In this document: positions 7,411-14,904 of the stretch, one piece after another
Position numbering within the stretch: the first letter of the stretch is position 1
Layout of the letters: each line of letters starts with the position of its first letter
DNA from: Nonomuraea spiralis
GTDB taxonomy: Bacteria; Actinomycetota; Actinomycetes; Streptosporangiales; Streptosporangiaceae
Assembly: GCF_014648435.1 (NCBI RefSeq)
Contig: NZ_BMRC01000027.1
Location: forward strand, 1-64,000
DNA length: 64,000 nt
Reading direction: 5' to 3'
Notes under the pieces: generated by a model
The model's database searches: none
Told to the model about the DNA's origin: nothing
The model's input: only the letters and a program-made list of their open reading frames with translations
Made by a program: the position numbers and the translations under genes

Positions 7411-7770
7411 CAGGCAATCTCCTAGGTGACATCGATCACGAGGGGGCGTGCGCTCACATGACTCAGACAAGACATAAAAGGTCGTAGCCGGGCGCGAAGG
7501 CCTCAGGTCGCTACGTGGAGCGCAAACAGATGCGGGTGGTTGACGCGGACGTGATGGTGTCCGGGTCGTTCACCGGCTGGATAGATACAACACTAACCCA
7601 AGAAACGGACAAACGCAAACCAAACACCCCAAAACGGGCAATGATCTACCCTTGAACCGCAAACCCCGGGCAAACAGCATCAACCACAGCCAAAGCCCAC
7701 GGGGTATGACTATGTAAACCACCGGCAACGACCCGGCATTCCCCCCATGACCTGCGCCTTTTCCGGCGCG
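7411..7770 (-). promoter_or_regulatory. Long AT-richer upstream region/leader of the barrel-protein gene
   Basis: No gene is apparent in this 360-bp stretch. Reading on the minus strand, a candidate promoter TTGCGT-N17-TAGTGT lies near 7617-7589, which would give a leader of about 170 nt. In the leader, CGTAGC and GCTACG (about 7517-7484) can pair around a loop and are followed by CCTTTTATG, like an attenuator. A 10-bp perfect inverted repeat CCGGGTCGTT/AACGACCCGG occupies 7561-7570 and 7727-7736, and each arm is flanked on its inner side by CACCGGC in direct orientation. The segment between (7571-7726) is notably A/C-rich on the plus strand. I did not find the conserved core of the c-di-AMP (ydaO) riboswitch. 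Confidence 0.45.
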
Positions 7771-9810
7771 TCACCGCTCCCTGAAACCGGAGGCCACGCC
7801 GACGAGCGAGATCAGGCCCGAGGCGAACTCCATGGCCTCGGCGTGCCCCTCCTCGAACGGCGGCTGGAAGCCCACGCCCTCCCACGTCCGCGTCGAGGAG
7901 TTCCACAGGTCGGCGCCGACCTCGAAGTCCCAGCCGTAGATGCCGTGGTCGTACCAGAGCTCGTCGGCGGAGTTGCCGGCCGCCGAGTACAGCACGTCGG
8001 TCACCGGTCCCGTCTGCTGCGGCCAGATGACCGTGCCGCGCTCGGCGGCGATGGCCTGCTCGATCGTGCGGGCCGAGCGCATGAAGTACGCCTCCTGGTC
8101 GGCCGTGGGCCTGGGCAGCGCGACCCGGCCGTCGAGCTTGTACGCCCCGGGCGGCCACATGAAGTACCCGCCGTAGCTGTGCACGTTCATGGCGAACCTG
8201 ATGTTGCGGTACTTCTGGGCCAGCCAGACGACGTTGCGGCTCTCCGGCTCGGAGTGCTCGGCCGGTCCGGCGTACGTGCCGCTCTGGCAGTTGGCCGAGG
8301 CCCCGAAGTAGCCGTCGGTCAGGGAGCCCACGGCGTAGTTGCGGTTGACGTCCACGCCCCACGTGTTGCGCTGCGCCGGGTCCGACTGCGCGGCCGGGCA
8401 GTGGTTGGTCATGTTCTTCCGCTGGCTGTTGAAGTCGTAGAAGCTGTAGTTCGCGCCGTCGGGGTTGACCGTGGGCACGATGAAGATGTCGGTGCGCTGG
8501 AGCAGCTTGCGGGTGGCGGGGTCGCGGGCGTAGTTGCGCAGCAGGCGTTCGGCGGCCTCGACGGTGACCAGCGGCGGCACCCATTCCCTGGCGTGCTCCT
8601 GGGCGTAGGCCAGCACGCCGGTGCGCGAGCCGTCGCGGTGGACGCCGACGCGCAGGGCCAGCACCCGCATGGGCGCGCGGGAGACGTCGGCGGGCGCCTT
8701 GAGGGAGTCGGTGAGCCGGGTGGCGGCGGCCGGGGCCATGACGCCCGCGCCGGGGTCGGTGCGGTAGGCGGCGGCCTTGACGCCCGTGCCCGCCGTGGCG
8801 TTGACCGCGGCGACGACCTGGGCGGCGGTGCTCACCGGGGTGCCGGAGCCGTCGGTGGCCAGGCTCACGGTCACCTGCCTGCCGTTCACGCTCACCTGGA
8901 GCGGCCGGTCCGGCGCGCCGGGGGCGGCCAACTCGACGGAGACGTCGTTGCCGCCCTCGGAGCCGTAGGCGTCGGAGGTGACCACGATCGCGGCGCCGGG
9001 CGGCGTGCCGATCAGGGCCTGGGCGTGGCGGCGGTAGCCGTTGGTGAGATTGGGCAGCTGGATGATGTCGGTGAGCGCCGGGTAGCGGCGGTGCAGCGCC
9101 TGGATCCGCTCGTTCAGCTGGGCGGGCGGCATGTACTGGGTGACGAAGTCCTTCTGGTAGCCCGGCGCCTGGCGGTCGGGGCGCTCGCCGTCGGGCCATT
9201 CGCGTACGCGGGCCTCCGCCTTGCCACCGGTCGCCGAGGTGACCGTGACGCGCTGCGGCTCGGCCGTCACCGGCGACGGCGTGCTGAACTGGTGGCCCAT
9301 GTACGCGCCGGCGTCCACGAACGGGACCATCGCGACCTGCCCGGTGACCCCGCGGCGGCCCGTCCAGGTGGCGGTGAGCACGGCCGCCTCGCCCGCGCTG
9401 CTGCTGGCCTCGACCGACAGGAAGTACCCGTCGCGGGACTTGTACCAGACGGCCCGTTCGATGACGATCTGGTCCTGCGCGGCGGTGGCGCTCGGCGTCT
9501 TCTTGGCGGCGGACGGCGTGCCGGCCGCGAGGCCCACGCCGATCGACTTCAGCCCGGCCAGCGCGCTGGGCGTGAGGACGGCGTCCACCTGGACGCTGCC
9601 GTCGGCCTGGGGGCGTACCCGCTCGGTCAGGTCGGCGCCGGAGGCGACCAGGCGCTCCATCGCGGCCTTGTCCGGCACGGAGAGCGTGACCAGCGAGGCG
9701 GGCTCCGGATCGCCCGGTCCGGCCACGGCCGGCAATGACGACGGCCCGGAGGCCAGGAACGTCGAGACGACGATCATCAGGATGACGGCGGACGCCCGTG
9801 AGCCACGCAT
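7771..9810 (-). CDS. Secreted M14-family zinc carboxypeptidase
   Basis: A 679-residue exported metallopeptidase. Residues 1-32 are a signal peptide; about 35-230 form an N-terminal propeptide-like region; the M14 fold starts near YMPPAQLNERI. Zinc ligands are visible as His406 and Glu409 in EHAREW and His544 in NVHSYGG; the catalytic Glu630 is in GWDFEVG. NPDGANYSF and VDVNRNY are family segments. About 125 residues (including GAAIVVTSDAYGSEGG and a long Ala/Thr-rich stretch) lie between the first helix and the HxxE motif, where M14 enzymes usually have only a short strand-loop, so an inserted domain is likely. The open frame extends much further upstream, but the ATG at 9810 has GGAGGAG at good spacing and begins the signal peptide. 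It probably releases C-terminal residues from external peptides. Confidence 0.9.
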   Translation of the reverse strand: MRGSRASAVILMIVVSTFLASGPSSLPAVAGPGDPEPASLVTLSVPDKAAMERLVASGADLTERVRPQADGSVQVDAVLTPSALAGLKSIGVGLAAGTPSAAKKTPSATAAQDQIVIERAVWYKSRDGYFLSVEASSSAGEAAVLTATWTGRRGVTGQVAMVPFVDAGAYMGHQFSTPSPVTAEPQRVTVTSATGGKAEARVREWPDGERPDRQAPGYQKDFVTQYMPPAQLNERIQALHRRYPALTDIIQLPNLTNGYRRHAQALIGTPPGAAIVVTSDAYGSEGGNDVSVELAAPGAPDRPLQVSVNGRQVTVSLATDGSGTPVSTAAQVVAAVNATAGTGVKAAAYRTDPGAGVMAPAAATRLTDSLKAPADVSRAPMRVLALRVGVHRDGSRTGVLAYAQEHAREWVPPLVTVEAAERLLRNYARDPATRKLLQRTDIFIVPTVNPDGANYSFYDFNSQRKNMTNHCPAAQSDPAQRNTWGVDVNRNYAVGSLTDGYFGASANCQSGTYAGPAEHSEPESRNVVWLAQKYRNIRFAMNVHSYGGYFMWPPGAYKLDGRVALPRPTADQEAYFMRSARTIEQAIAAERGTVIWPQQTGPVTDVLYSAAGNSADELWYDHGIYGWDFEVGADLWNSSTRTWEGVGFQPPFEEGHAEAMEFASGLISLVGVASGFRER

Positions 9811-9881
9811 CGGTCTCCTCCAAGGATCACCGGTACCTCGATCATTGAAAGCCGACTTGACCGAACGGGCAAGACCCAGTT

Positions 9882-10814
9882 TCAGCGTTTCGTGAAGGCG
9901 GCGGTCTCCCGGATCGCGGCGACGACGAGATCGGGCTGCCAGTACTGCACGTAGTGCTCGGAGGTGGCGGCCACGACGACCCGCCCGCGCGTCGACCGGG
10001 CGGCCACCCGCCGGGCCTGGTCGAGGGCGTCCGGCGGCCCGCCGGACGGGATGACGACCACGACCGGCGGCCCGGCCGGCTCCCGCGCCGCGTCGGCGAC
10101 CTCCCGCGCGCTGTCGAGCGAGGCCCACGCCTCGGCCCTGGCGGCGACCATGCTGCCCGGCCCGTAGACGACGGGGGCGGCGGCGCGGGCCGCGGCGGTG
10201 GCGTCGCCGGGCACGAGGAGGTCCCCGGCCAGCCGGAGCAGGCCGATCCTGGCCAGCGCCTGGTTGACGGTGAGCTGGGCGGCCACCAGCGGCCTGGACA
10301 CCCGCATGGCCGCCGCGGCCCCCTCGTCGGTGGCGTCGACCAGCACCAGGCCGGCCGTCAGGTCCCGGTACCGGGCGGCGAACAGGCGGACGATCTCGCC
10401 GCCGTAGGAGTGACCGGCCAGGACGTACGGGCCGGGTTCGCCCGCGGCGGCGAGCAGCGCGCGCAGTTCGGCGGCCGCCCGGCCCGCGGTGCGCGGCCCC
10501 GGGCCCTGCTCGCTCCAGGCGTAGCCGGCCCGGTCGTAGGAGCACACCCGCAGCCCGGCGGACAACCGCCGCTGGACGACCTCCCAGCTCGCGCTGGATT
10601 CGACCAGGCCCGCTTCGAGCACGACCACCGGGCCGCCGGACCCGGTGCAGCGCAGGTGGAGGCGGTGGCCGCCCACGTCCACCAGGCGGCCGGGCGGCGG
10701 AAAACGCGCGGCGTCGCCGCGCCGGGCGGCGGTCTCGTAGCCGAGGCCCGCGCAGGCGGCCACCAGCACCAGGCCCGCGCACCAGGCGAGCAGGCGCCGC
10801 GCTTTTCGCATCAT
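9882..10814 (-). CDS. Membrane-anchored or lipoprotein alpha/beta hydrolase
   Basis: A 310-residue alpha/beta hydrolase. The N-terminus has positive charges, a hydrophobic stretch and VAAC at 18-21, which fits a lipobox, so the mature enzyme may be a lipoprotein on the outer face of the membrane; a simple membrane anchor is the alternative. The nucleophile elbow is GHSYGG (134-139, Ser136), an oxyanion-side segment is VLEAGL, and the terminal histidine is in TSEHYVQYWQPD. The acid residue is probably in LVLVDATDEG or a later loop. The substrate is unknown. The gene lies 71 bases upstream of the carboxypeptidase on the same strand and could be co-transcribed with it. Confidence 0.8.
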   Translation of the reverse strand: MMRKARRLLAWCAGLVLVAACAGLGYETAARRGDAARFPPPGRLVDVGGHRLHLRCTGSGGPVVVLEAGLVESSASWEVVQRRLSAGLRVCSYDRAGYAWSEQGPGPRTAGRAAAELRALLAAAGEPGPYVLAGHSYGGEIVRLFAARYRDLTAGLVLVDATDEGAAAAMRVSRPLVAAQLTVNQALARIGLLRLAGDLLVPGDATAAARAAAPVVYGPGSMVAARAEAWASLDSAREVADAAREPAGPPVVVVIPSGGPPDALDQARRVAARSTRGRVVVAATSEHYVQYWQPDLVVAAIRETAAFTKR

Positions 10815-10900
10815 GTCCCGAATCTAGGGATCCGGTACGCGGGTTTCCTCGTCCTGGCGGGCGAACGCGGGATGGGAGCAGGGTCCCGGAGGGACGTCCT

Positions 10901-12307
10901 TCAGCGGAAGGAGGCCGCGCGGCAGGCGAGCTGGAGGGCCAGCCGTTGTTGCGGGTCGTCGAGGTCGGCATGGAGCAGGGTCTCGATGCGGCGCACGTTC
11001 CGGCTGACCGCGTTGCGGTGCAGGTGGAGCTCCTCGGCGGCGCGGGCGGGCGAGCCGTTGTGGTCGAGGTAGGCGCGAAGGATGGCCAGGAGGTGGCCGG
11101 CCCGCTCACCGCCGAGGTCGAGGATGGGTTGCAGCAGCTCTCTGACGGCGTGCCGGGCGGCGTCGGAGGCGTACCACTCCTCCAGCATCCGGTCCAGGCC
11201 GGCCAGGTCGTACGTGACCAGCGGCAGGGGGCTGCGGCGCAGGGCCGTACGCGCCTCGGAGGCGGAGGTGCGCAGGCCGAGCAGTCCCTGGCGGGCGGTG
11301 CTCACCCCGCAACGCAGGTCGGCGCCCGCCGGGCGGACCCGTTCGAGCAGGCGGGCGGCGTCGCGTACGGCCTCGCGCAGGCCCGCCCTGCCCTGGTCGC
11401 GGCGCTGGCTGCGGACCACGATCAGCGCGTCGCCGGCGATCGCGGCGTTCCAGGCGGCGCCGCCCAGCTCGCGGGCCGCGCGCACGGCCCGCGACGCGGC
11501 GGTCTCCAGCAGGGCGTAGCGTTCCTGACCGCCGTCGGACGCGGGGTCGGCGGCGGAAGTGGACGCGGGGTCGGCGGGTTCGAGGCGTAGGACGACGTGC
11601 CAGTCGTCGATCGGCAGGCCCAGGGCTCTGGCGCGGGGGGCCAGCTCCTGCGCCTGGTTCTCGGAGGCGACCAGCAGCTCGGTGAGGAGCTGGGCGCGCG
11701 AACGTCCGGGCAGCTCGTCGGCGGGGCCCGCGGCGGCGGCCAGCGAGGCGAGCCTGAGCACGATCCCGGCCGCCCGGTCGAGGTGCGTCCCGCCCCGGCC
11801 CGGCCCGGCCTCGGAACGTACGGGGCTGGTGGTGAAGGTGGTGCCGTCGGCGTGGACGGTGAGGCCGAGGGCGGCGCCGGCGGCCTCGGCGATGCGTTCG
11901 GGCGCGCCGCCCGCGTGCGTCACGGCCTCGGCGGCGCGCGCGGCGCGGACCAGCGCGTCGGCCGCGTCGCCCGCGATGGCCCGGTCGATGGCCACCACGA
12001 GTTCGGCCAGGTCGCCCCCGGCCGCCAGCAGCGCGACGCCGCCGCGCTCGGCCAGGGCGGCGGCGCTGCGGTCGACCTCGGTCTCGGCGGTGAGGACGAG
12101 TGCCACCGCCCCGGCCGCGGCGGCGTCCCGCAGCGCGACGTCGAGCCGGTACCCGGCCGCCTGCCGCGAGGCCGCGCCCGTCAGGACGAGCACCGACCCC
12201 GGCGGCTGCCCCGCGATCCCGCCCAGGTCCTCCACCAGGCGTACGCCCGAGGCCGCCGCCGGCGTGTCCGGACCGGCGAGCGGACGCAGCTCTTCCAGCA
12301 GGTACAT
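10901..12307 (-). CDS. PucR-family transcriptional regulator
   Basis: A 468-residue PucR-type regulator: an N-terminal PucR-like domain (MYLLEELRPLAGPD ... DLAELVVAIDRAI), a GGDEF-like middle region (HVVLRLEP ... CGVSTARQGL) and the C-terminal HTH (RAYLDHNGSPARAAEELHLH then RNAVSRNVRRIETLL). PucR proteins regulate purine, allantoin, proline or gamma-aminobutyrate catabolism in response to a ligand. I start at the ATG at 12307; a TTG at 12343 is less likely. There is no clear ribosome site, so a leaderless transcript is possible. It is divergent from the DUF917/hydantoinase island, and a perfect palindrome sits between them, so it is the obvious candidate regulator of that cluster. Confidence 0.85.
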   Translation of the reverse strand: MYLLEELRPLAGPDTPAAASGVRLVEDLGGIAGQPPGSVLVLTGAASRQAAGYRLDVALRDAAAAGAVALVLTAETEVDRSAAALAERGGVALLAAGGDLAELVVAIDRAIAGDAADALVRAARAAEAVTHAGGAPERIAEAAGAALGLTVHADGTTFTTSPVRSEAGPGRGGTHLDRAAGIVLRLASLAAAAGPADELPGRSRAQLLTELLVASENQAQELAPRARALGLPIDDWHVVLRLEPADPASTSAADPASDGGQERYALLETAASRAVRAARELGGAAWNAAIAGDALIVVRSQRRDQGRAGLREAVRDAARLLERVRPAGADLRCGVSTARQGLLGLRTSASEARTALRRSPLPLVTYDLAGLDRMLEEWYASDAARHAVRELLQPILDLGGERAGHLLAILRAYLDHNGSPARAAEELHLHRNAVSRNVRRIETLLHADLDDPQQRLALQLACRAASFR

Positions 12308-12314
12308 GCCATCA

Positions 12315-12331
12315 GTGTGCCATCGGCACAC
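12315..12331. promoter_or_regulatory. Perfect palindromic operator, candidate PucR site
   Basis: GTGTGCC-ATC-GGCACAC is a perfect 7+3+7 inverted repeat 8 bp upstream of the PucR start and about 65 bp upstream of the divergent DUF917 gene. Its place in the only shared promoter gap suggests autoregulation and control of the catabolic genes. Confidence 0.6.
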
Positions 12332-12396
12332 GAAGCCCGCCAAAAAGGTGCTGTGGGAACATCCGGCTTGACCTGCGGCTTCGTAACCTCGGAAGG

Positions 12397-13470
12397 GTGG
12401 ACATCGACACCGGGCTGCTGCCCGCCTTCGCCCGCGGCTGCGCCGTGCTCGGCTCGGGCGGCGGCGGTCCCGTGACCATCGCCCGCGCCGCGGCGCTGCA
12501 GGCGCTGGAGGACCACGGGCCCGTACGCGTCGTCCAGCCCGCCGAGCTCGACCCCGCGCTGCTGGTGATGCCCGTGGGCACCGCGGGCTCCTCGGCCGTG
12601 ATGTCCGAGCGCGTCGGCGGCACCGACGAGCCCGTCTACCTGCGCGACAAGATCGAGGAGCTGTACGGCGCCCGCGTCGGCGCGGTGCTGGCCAGCGAGA
12701 TAGGCGGCGCGAACGGCTGCCTCGCGGTGGCGTGGGCGGCCCGCGTCGGACTGCCGCTGGTGGACGCCGACGGGATGAGCCGGGCCTTCCCCCGTATGGA
12801 CCAGACGGTGATGCAGTTGCGCGGCATCGCGCCCACCCCGGCCGTGTTGTGCGACGAGCGCGGCCGGACCGTCGTCGTCGACCACGTGACCGGCGGCTGG
12901 CTGGAGCGGCTGGTACGCGCCTCGCTGGAGGCGTTCGGCGGCCAGGTCGCGACCAGCGAGTACATCATGCGCGGCGACCAGGTGGCCGCCTCCACCGCGC
13001 TCGGTTCGGTCACGCGGGCCGTGCGCCTGGGGACGCGGCTGCCGGACCCGCTGGTCACCGGCAAGGTCGCCGAGACGGCCGGGTCGATCCTGGTCGAAGG
13101 GCTCGGCGCCGACCAGGGACGGCTGGTACGGATCCAGGCGGCCAGCGAGTTCGTCGCCGTCGTCGAGGACGGCGTGCCGCTGGCCGTGGTGCCCGACGTG
13201 ATCGCGATGCTGGACACGCGTACCGGCGAGGTGGTGCAGGCCGAGCAGGTCCGGTACGGGTTGCGGGTCAGCGTGGTGCGCGTCCCCTGCGATCCCGTCT
13301 GGCACACGCCTGAGGGGTTGGAGCTGGCGGGGCCGGCCGCGTTCGGTCTCACCGGCCTCACCCCTCCCCCACCGGCACCGGCCACTCCCGTGACGACGGA
13401 AAGCCCGGCGGGCACGGGCCTGAGCCCCTCCCCCACCGGTTCCGGCGAGCGGCCGGAGGCCGGGACGTGA
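12397..13470 (+). CDS. DUF917 / S-methyl thiohydantoin desulfurase-domain protein (copy A)
   Basis: A 357-residue DUF917 family protein. The start of the fold (AVLGSGGGGPVTIARAAAL) and segments VGTAGSSAVMSERVGG, SEIGGANG, LPLVDADGMSRAFP, EYIMRGDQ, and RYGLRVSVVRVPCDPVWHT match copy B at 17752. The family name comes from a domain found in S-methyl thiohydantoin desulfurase; many members are uncharacterised. I chose the GTG at 12397 because it precedes the conserved region directly; GGAAGG is too close to be ideal, so translation may be leaderless. The C-terminal 35 residues are Pro/Thr/Ser-rich and absent from copy B. It overlaps the next gene (GTGA), indicating coupling. Confidence 0.8.
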   Translation: MDIDTGLLPAFARGCAVLGSGGGGPVTIARAAALQALEDHGPVRVVQPAELDPALLVMPVGTAGSSAVMSERVGGTDEPVYLRDKIEELYGARVGAVLASEIGGANGCLAVAWAARVGLPLVDADGMSRAFPRMDQTVMQLRGIAPTPAVLCDERGRTVVVDHVTGGWLERLVRASLEAFGGQVATSEYIMRGDQVAASTALGSVTRAVRLGTRLPDPLVTGKVAETAGSILVEGLGADQGRLVRIQAASEFVAVVEDGVPLAVVPDVIAMLDTRTGEVVQAEQVRYGLRVSVVRVPCDPVWHTPEGLELAGPAAFGLTGLTPPPPAPATPVTTESPAGTGLSPSPTGSGERPEAGT

Positions 13471-14783
13471 GGGCCGGGGTGGACGTCGGGCCGACCAACA
13501 CCGACGCGGCCGTCGTCGCCGACGACGGGACCGTGCGCGCGACCGTCAAGATCGCCTCGATCCCCGGCGACCCGGTGGCCGGAGTGCGCGCCGCGCTGGA
13601 ACGCCTGCCCCTGGACGGTGTGCCGACCCAGGTCGCCGTCGGCCTGCGCGGCGCCGCCACCGCCGTGACCAGGCGGTCCGGGCTGCGCCGGGTCGCCGTG
13701 CTGCGCATCGCCGGGGTGTCGGCGACCGCCGTGCGCCCGCTGTCCGGCTGGCCGCCGGACCTGCGGGACGCCGTGAACGCGGGCACCGCCGTCGTGGACG
13801 GCGGCGGCGGGCTCGACCGCGAGGACCGCACGCCCCTCGACCGCGACGCCGTGGCCCGTTTCGCCGCGAGCGTGGCGGGCGCCGCCCAGGCCGTGGCCGT
13901 GGCGGGCCTGTTCTCGCCCCTGGACGGCGAGCAGGAACGCGAGGCCGCCGAGATCGTCAGGGCGGAGCTGGGCGAGGGCGTGCCGATCGCGTTGTCGGCC
14001 GACCTCGGCTCGCTCGGCCTGCTGGAACGTGAGAACGCGACCGTGCTGGACGCCGCCCTGTCGGGGTTCGCCGGCGCGGTCTCCGGCGGGCTGGCGGCCG
14101 CCCTGGACGGCCTGTGCCCGGGGGCGGCGGCGTTCGTGACCCGCGGCGACGGCACGTTGATGAGCCTGGAGCACCTGGCCCGCCATCCCGGGCTCAGCCT
14201 GGGCAGCGGCCCGGCCAGCGTGCTGCGCGGCGCGGGCGCGCTGACCGGGCTCGGCGACGCCGTGGTCGCCGATGTGGGCGCCACACGGGTCCGCGTCGGC
14301 GTGCTGGCCGGCGGCTATCCCGAGGAGGCCGTGGGCGGCGCGGACATCGGCGGCGTGCCCGTCGGGCTGCGCATCCCCGGGCTGATCAGGGTGGCCAGGC
14401 CGGTGGACCCCGCCGAGCTGGCCGAGGCCGTGGACCGGTTGCAGCCGGGCGCGGGGCTGCTGCCGCTCGTGGTCGTGGGCGGCGGGGCGCACTCCGTACC
14501 GGAGGGGCTGCATCCCGAGCACGGGCCCACCGCGGGCGCCATCGGCGCGGCGGTCAGCCCGGTCGGCGGCCAGTACGAGCGCATCGTCCGCCTGCCCGAC
14601 CGTTCGGCGCTGCCGGCGGCGCTCGAACCCGTGGCCGAGGAGGCCAGGGCGGCGGCCGTGCGCGCCGGGGCCGATCCGCGGCAGGTACGGGTCATCAGCG
14701 TGGAGGAGATCCCGCTGGCCTACCTGCCCGGCCCGTTCGTCCGGCTGCGCGCCCGCGCCGCCGGCCCGCCCTCACTCCTGTGA
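13467..14783 (+). CDS. Hydantoinase/oxoprolinase (HyuA-like) protein with degenerate motifs (copy A)
   Basis: A 438-residue HyuA-type protein of the ASKHA ATPase fold, coupled to the preceding gene by a GTGA overlap. It aligns end to end with copy B at 16242 but is 67 residues shorter and has lost conserved positions: DVGGTNTD becomes DVGPTNTD, GTTHFVNAL becomes GLRGAATAV, VDIGGTTSDVG becomes ADVGATRVRVG, SQNDGTLM becomes TRGDGTLM, and the IGGGSLV region is missing. The frame is intact over its whole length and the C-terminal EEIPLAYLPGPF is conserved, so it is probably a structural or regulatory partner rather than a pseudogene. No HyuB-type subunit gene is present in the window. Confidence 0.8.
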   Translation: MRAGVDVGPTNTDAAVVADDGTVRATVKIASIPGDPVAGVRAALERLPLDGVPTQVAVGLRGAATAVTRRSGLRRVAVLRIAGVSATAVRPLSGWPPDLRDAVNAGTAVVDGGGGLDREDRTPLDRDAVARFAASVAGAAQAVAVAGLFSPLDGEQEREAAEIVRAELGEGVPIALSADLGSLGLLERENATVLDAALSGFAGAVSGGLAAALDGLCPGAAAFVTRGDGTLMSLEHLARHPGLSLGSGPASVLRGAGALTGLGDAVVADVGATRVRVGVLAGGYPEEAVGGADIGGVPVGLRIPGLIRVARPVDPAELAEAVDRLQPGAGLLPLVVVGGGAHSVPEGLHPEHGPTAGAIGAAVSPVGGQYERIVRLPDRSALPAALEPVAEEARAAAVRAGADPRQVRVISVEEIPLAYLPGPFVRLRARAAGPPSLL

Positions 14784-14875
14784 AGGCCCGTCCGCCGGTG
14801 AAAGCCCGCCCGTGAAAGACCGTCCGCCCGTGAGCCCCGATTCGTGAGCCCAGCCCCCACCCGTGAGCCCCCGCA
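14780..14875 (+). repeat. Three degenerate 32-bp tandem repeats in the permease leader
   Basis: GTGA occurs at 14780, 14798, 14812, 14830, 14844 and 14863, spacing 18, 14, 18, 14 and 19. The sequence can be read as three 32-bp units, each with two GTGA-initiated halves. It fills the gap between the copy A gene and the permease and gives many GTG starts in alternating frames. Confidence 0.55.
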
Positions 14876-14904
14876 AGACCCCCCGAGGTAAAGGAAAACC
14901 CACC

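Noticed and set aside
7411..7600. A c-di-AMP (ydaO-type) riboswitch upstream of the RlpA-like protein
   Set aside because: Such genes often carry one in actinobacteria, but I could not find its conserved core sequences; only generic stems are present.
9811..11109. N-terminal extension of the carboxypeptidase frame through the hydrolase gene
   Set aside because: The hydrolase is encoded in another frame with clear motifs; the carboxypeptidase has its own ribosome site and signal peptide at 9810.
13467..14783. HyuA copy A as a pseudogene
   Set aside because: The frame is uninterrupted, coupled to its upstream gene and keeps its conserved C-terminus, so I keep it as a gene with degenerate motifs.
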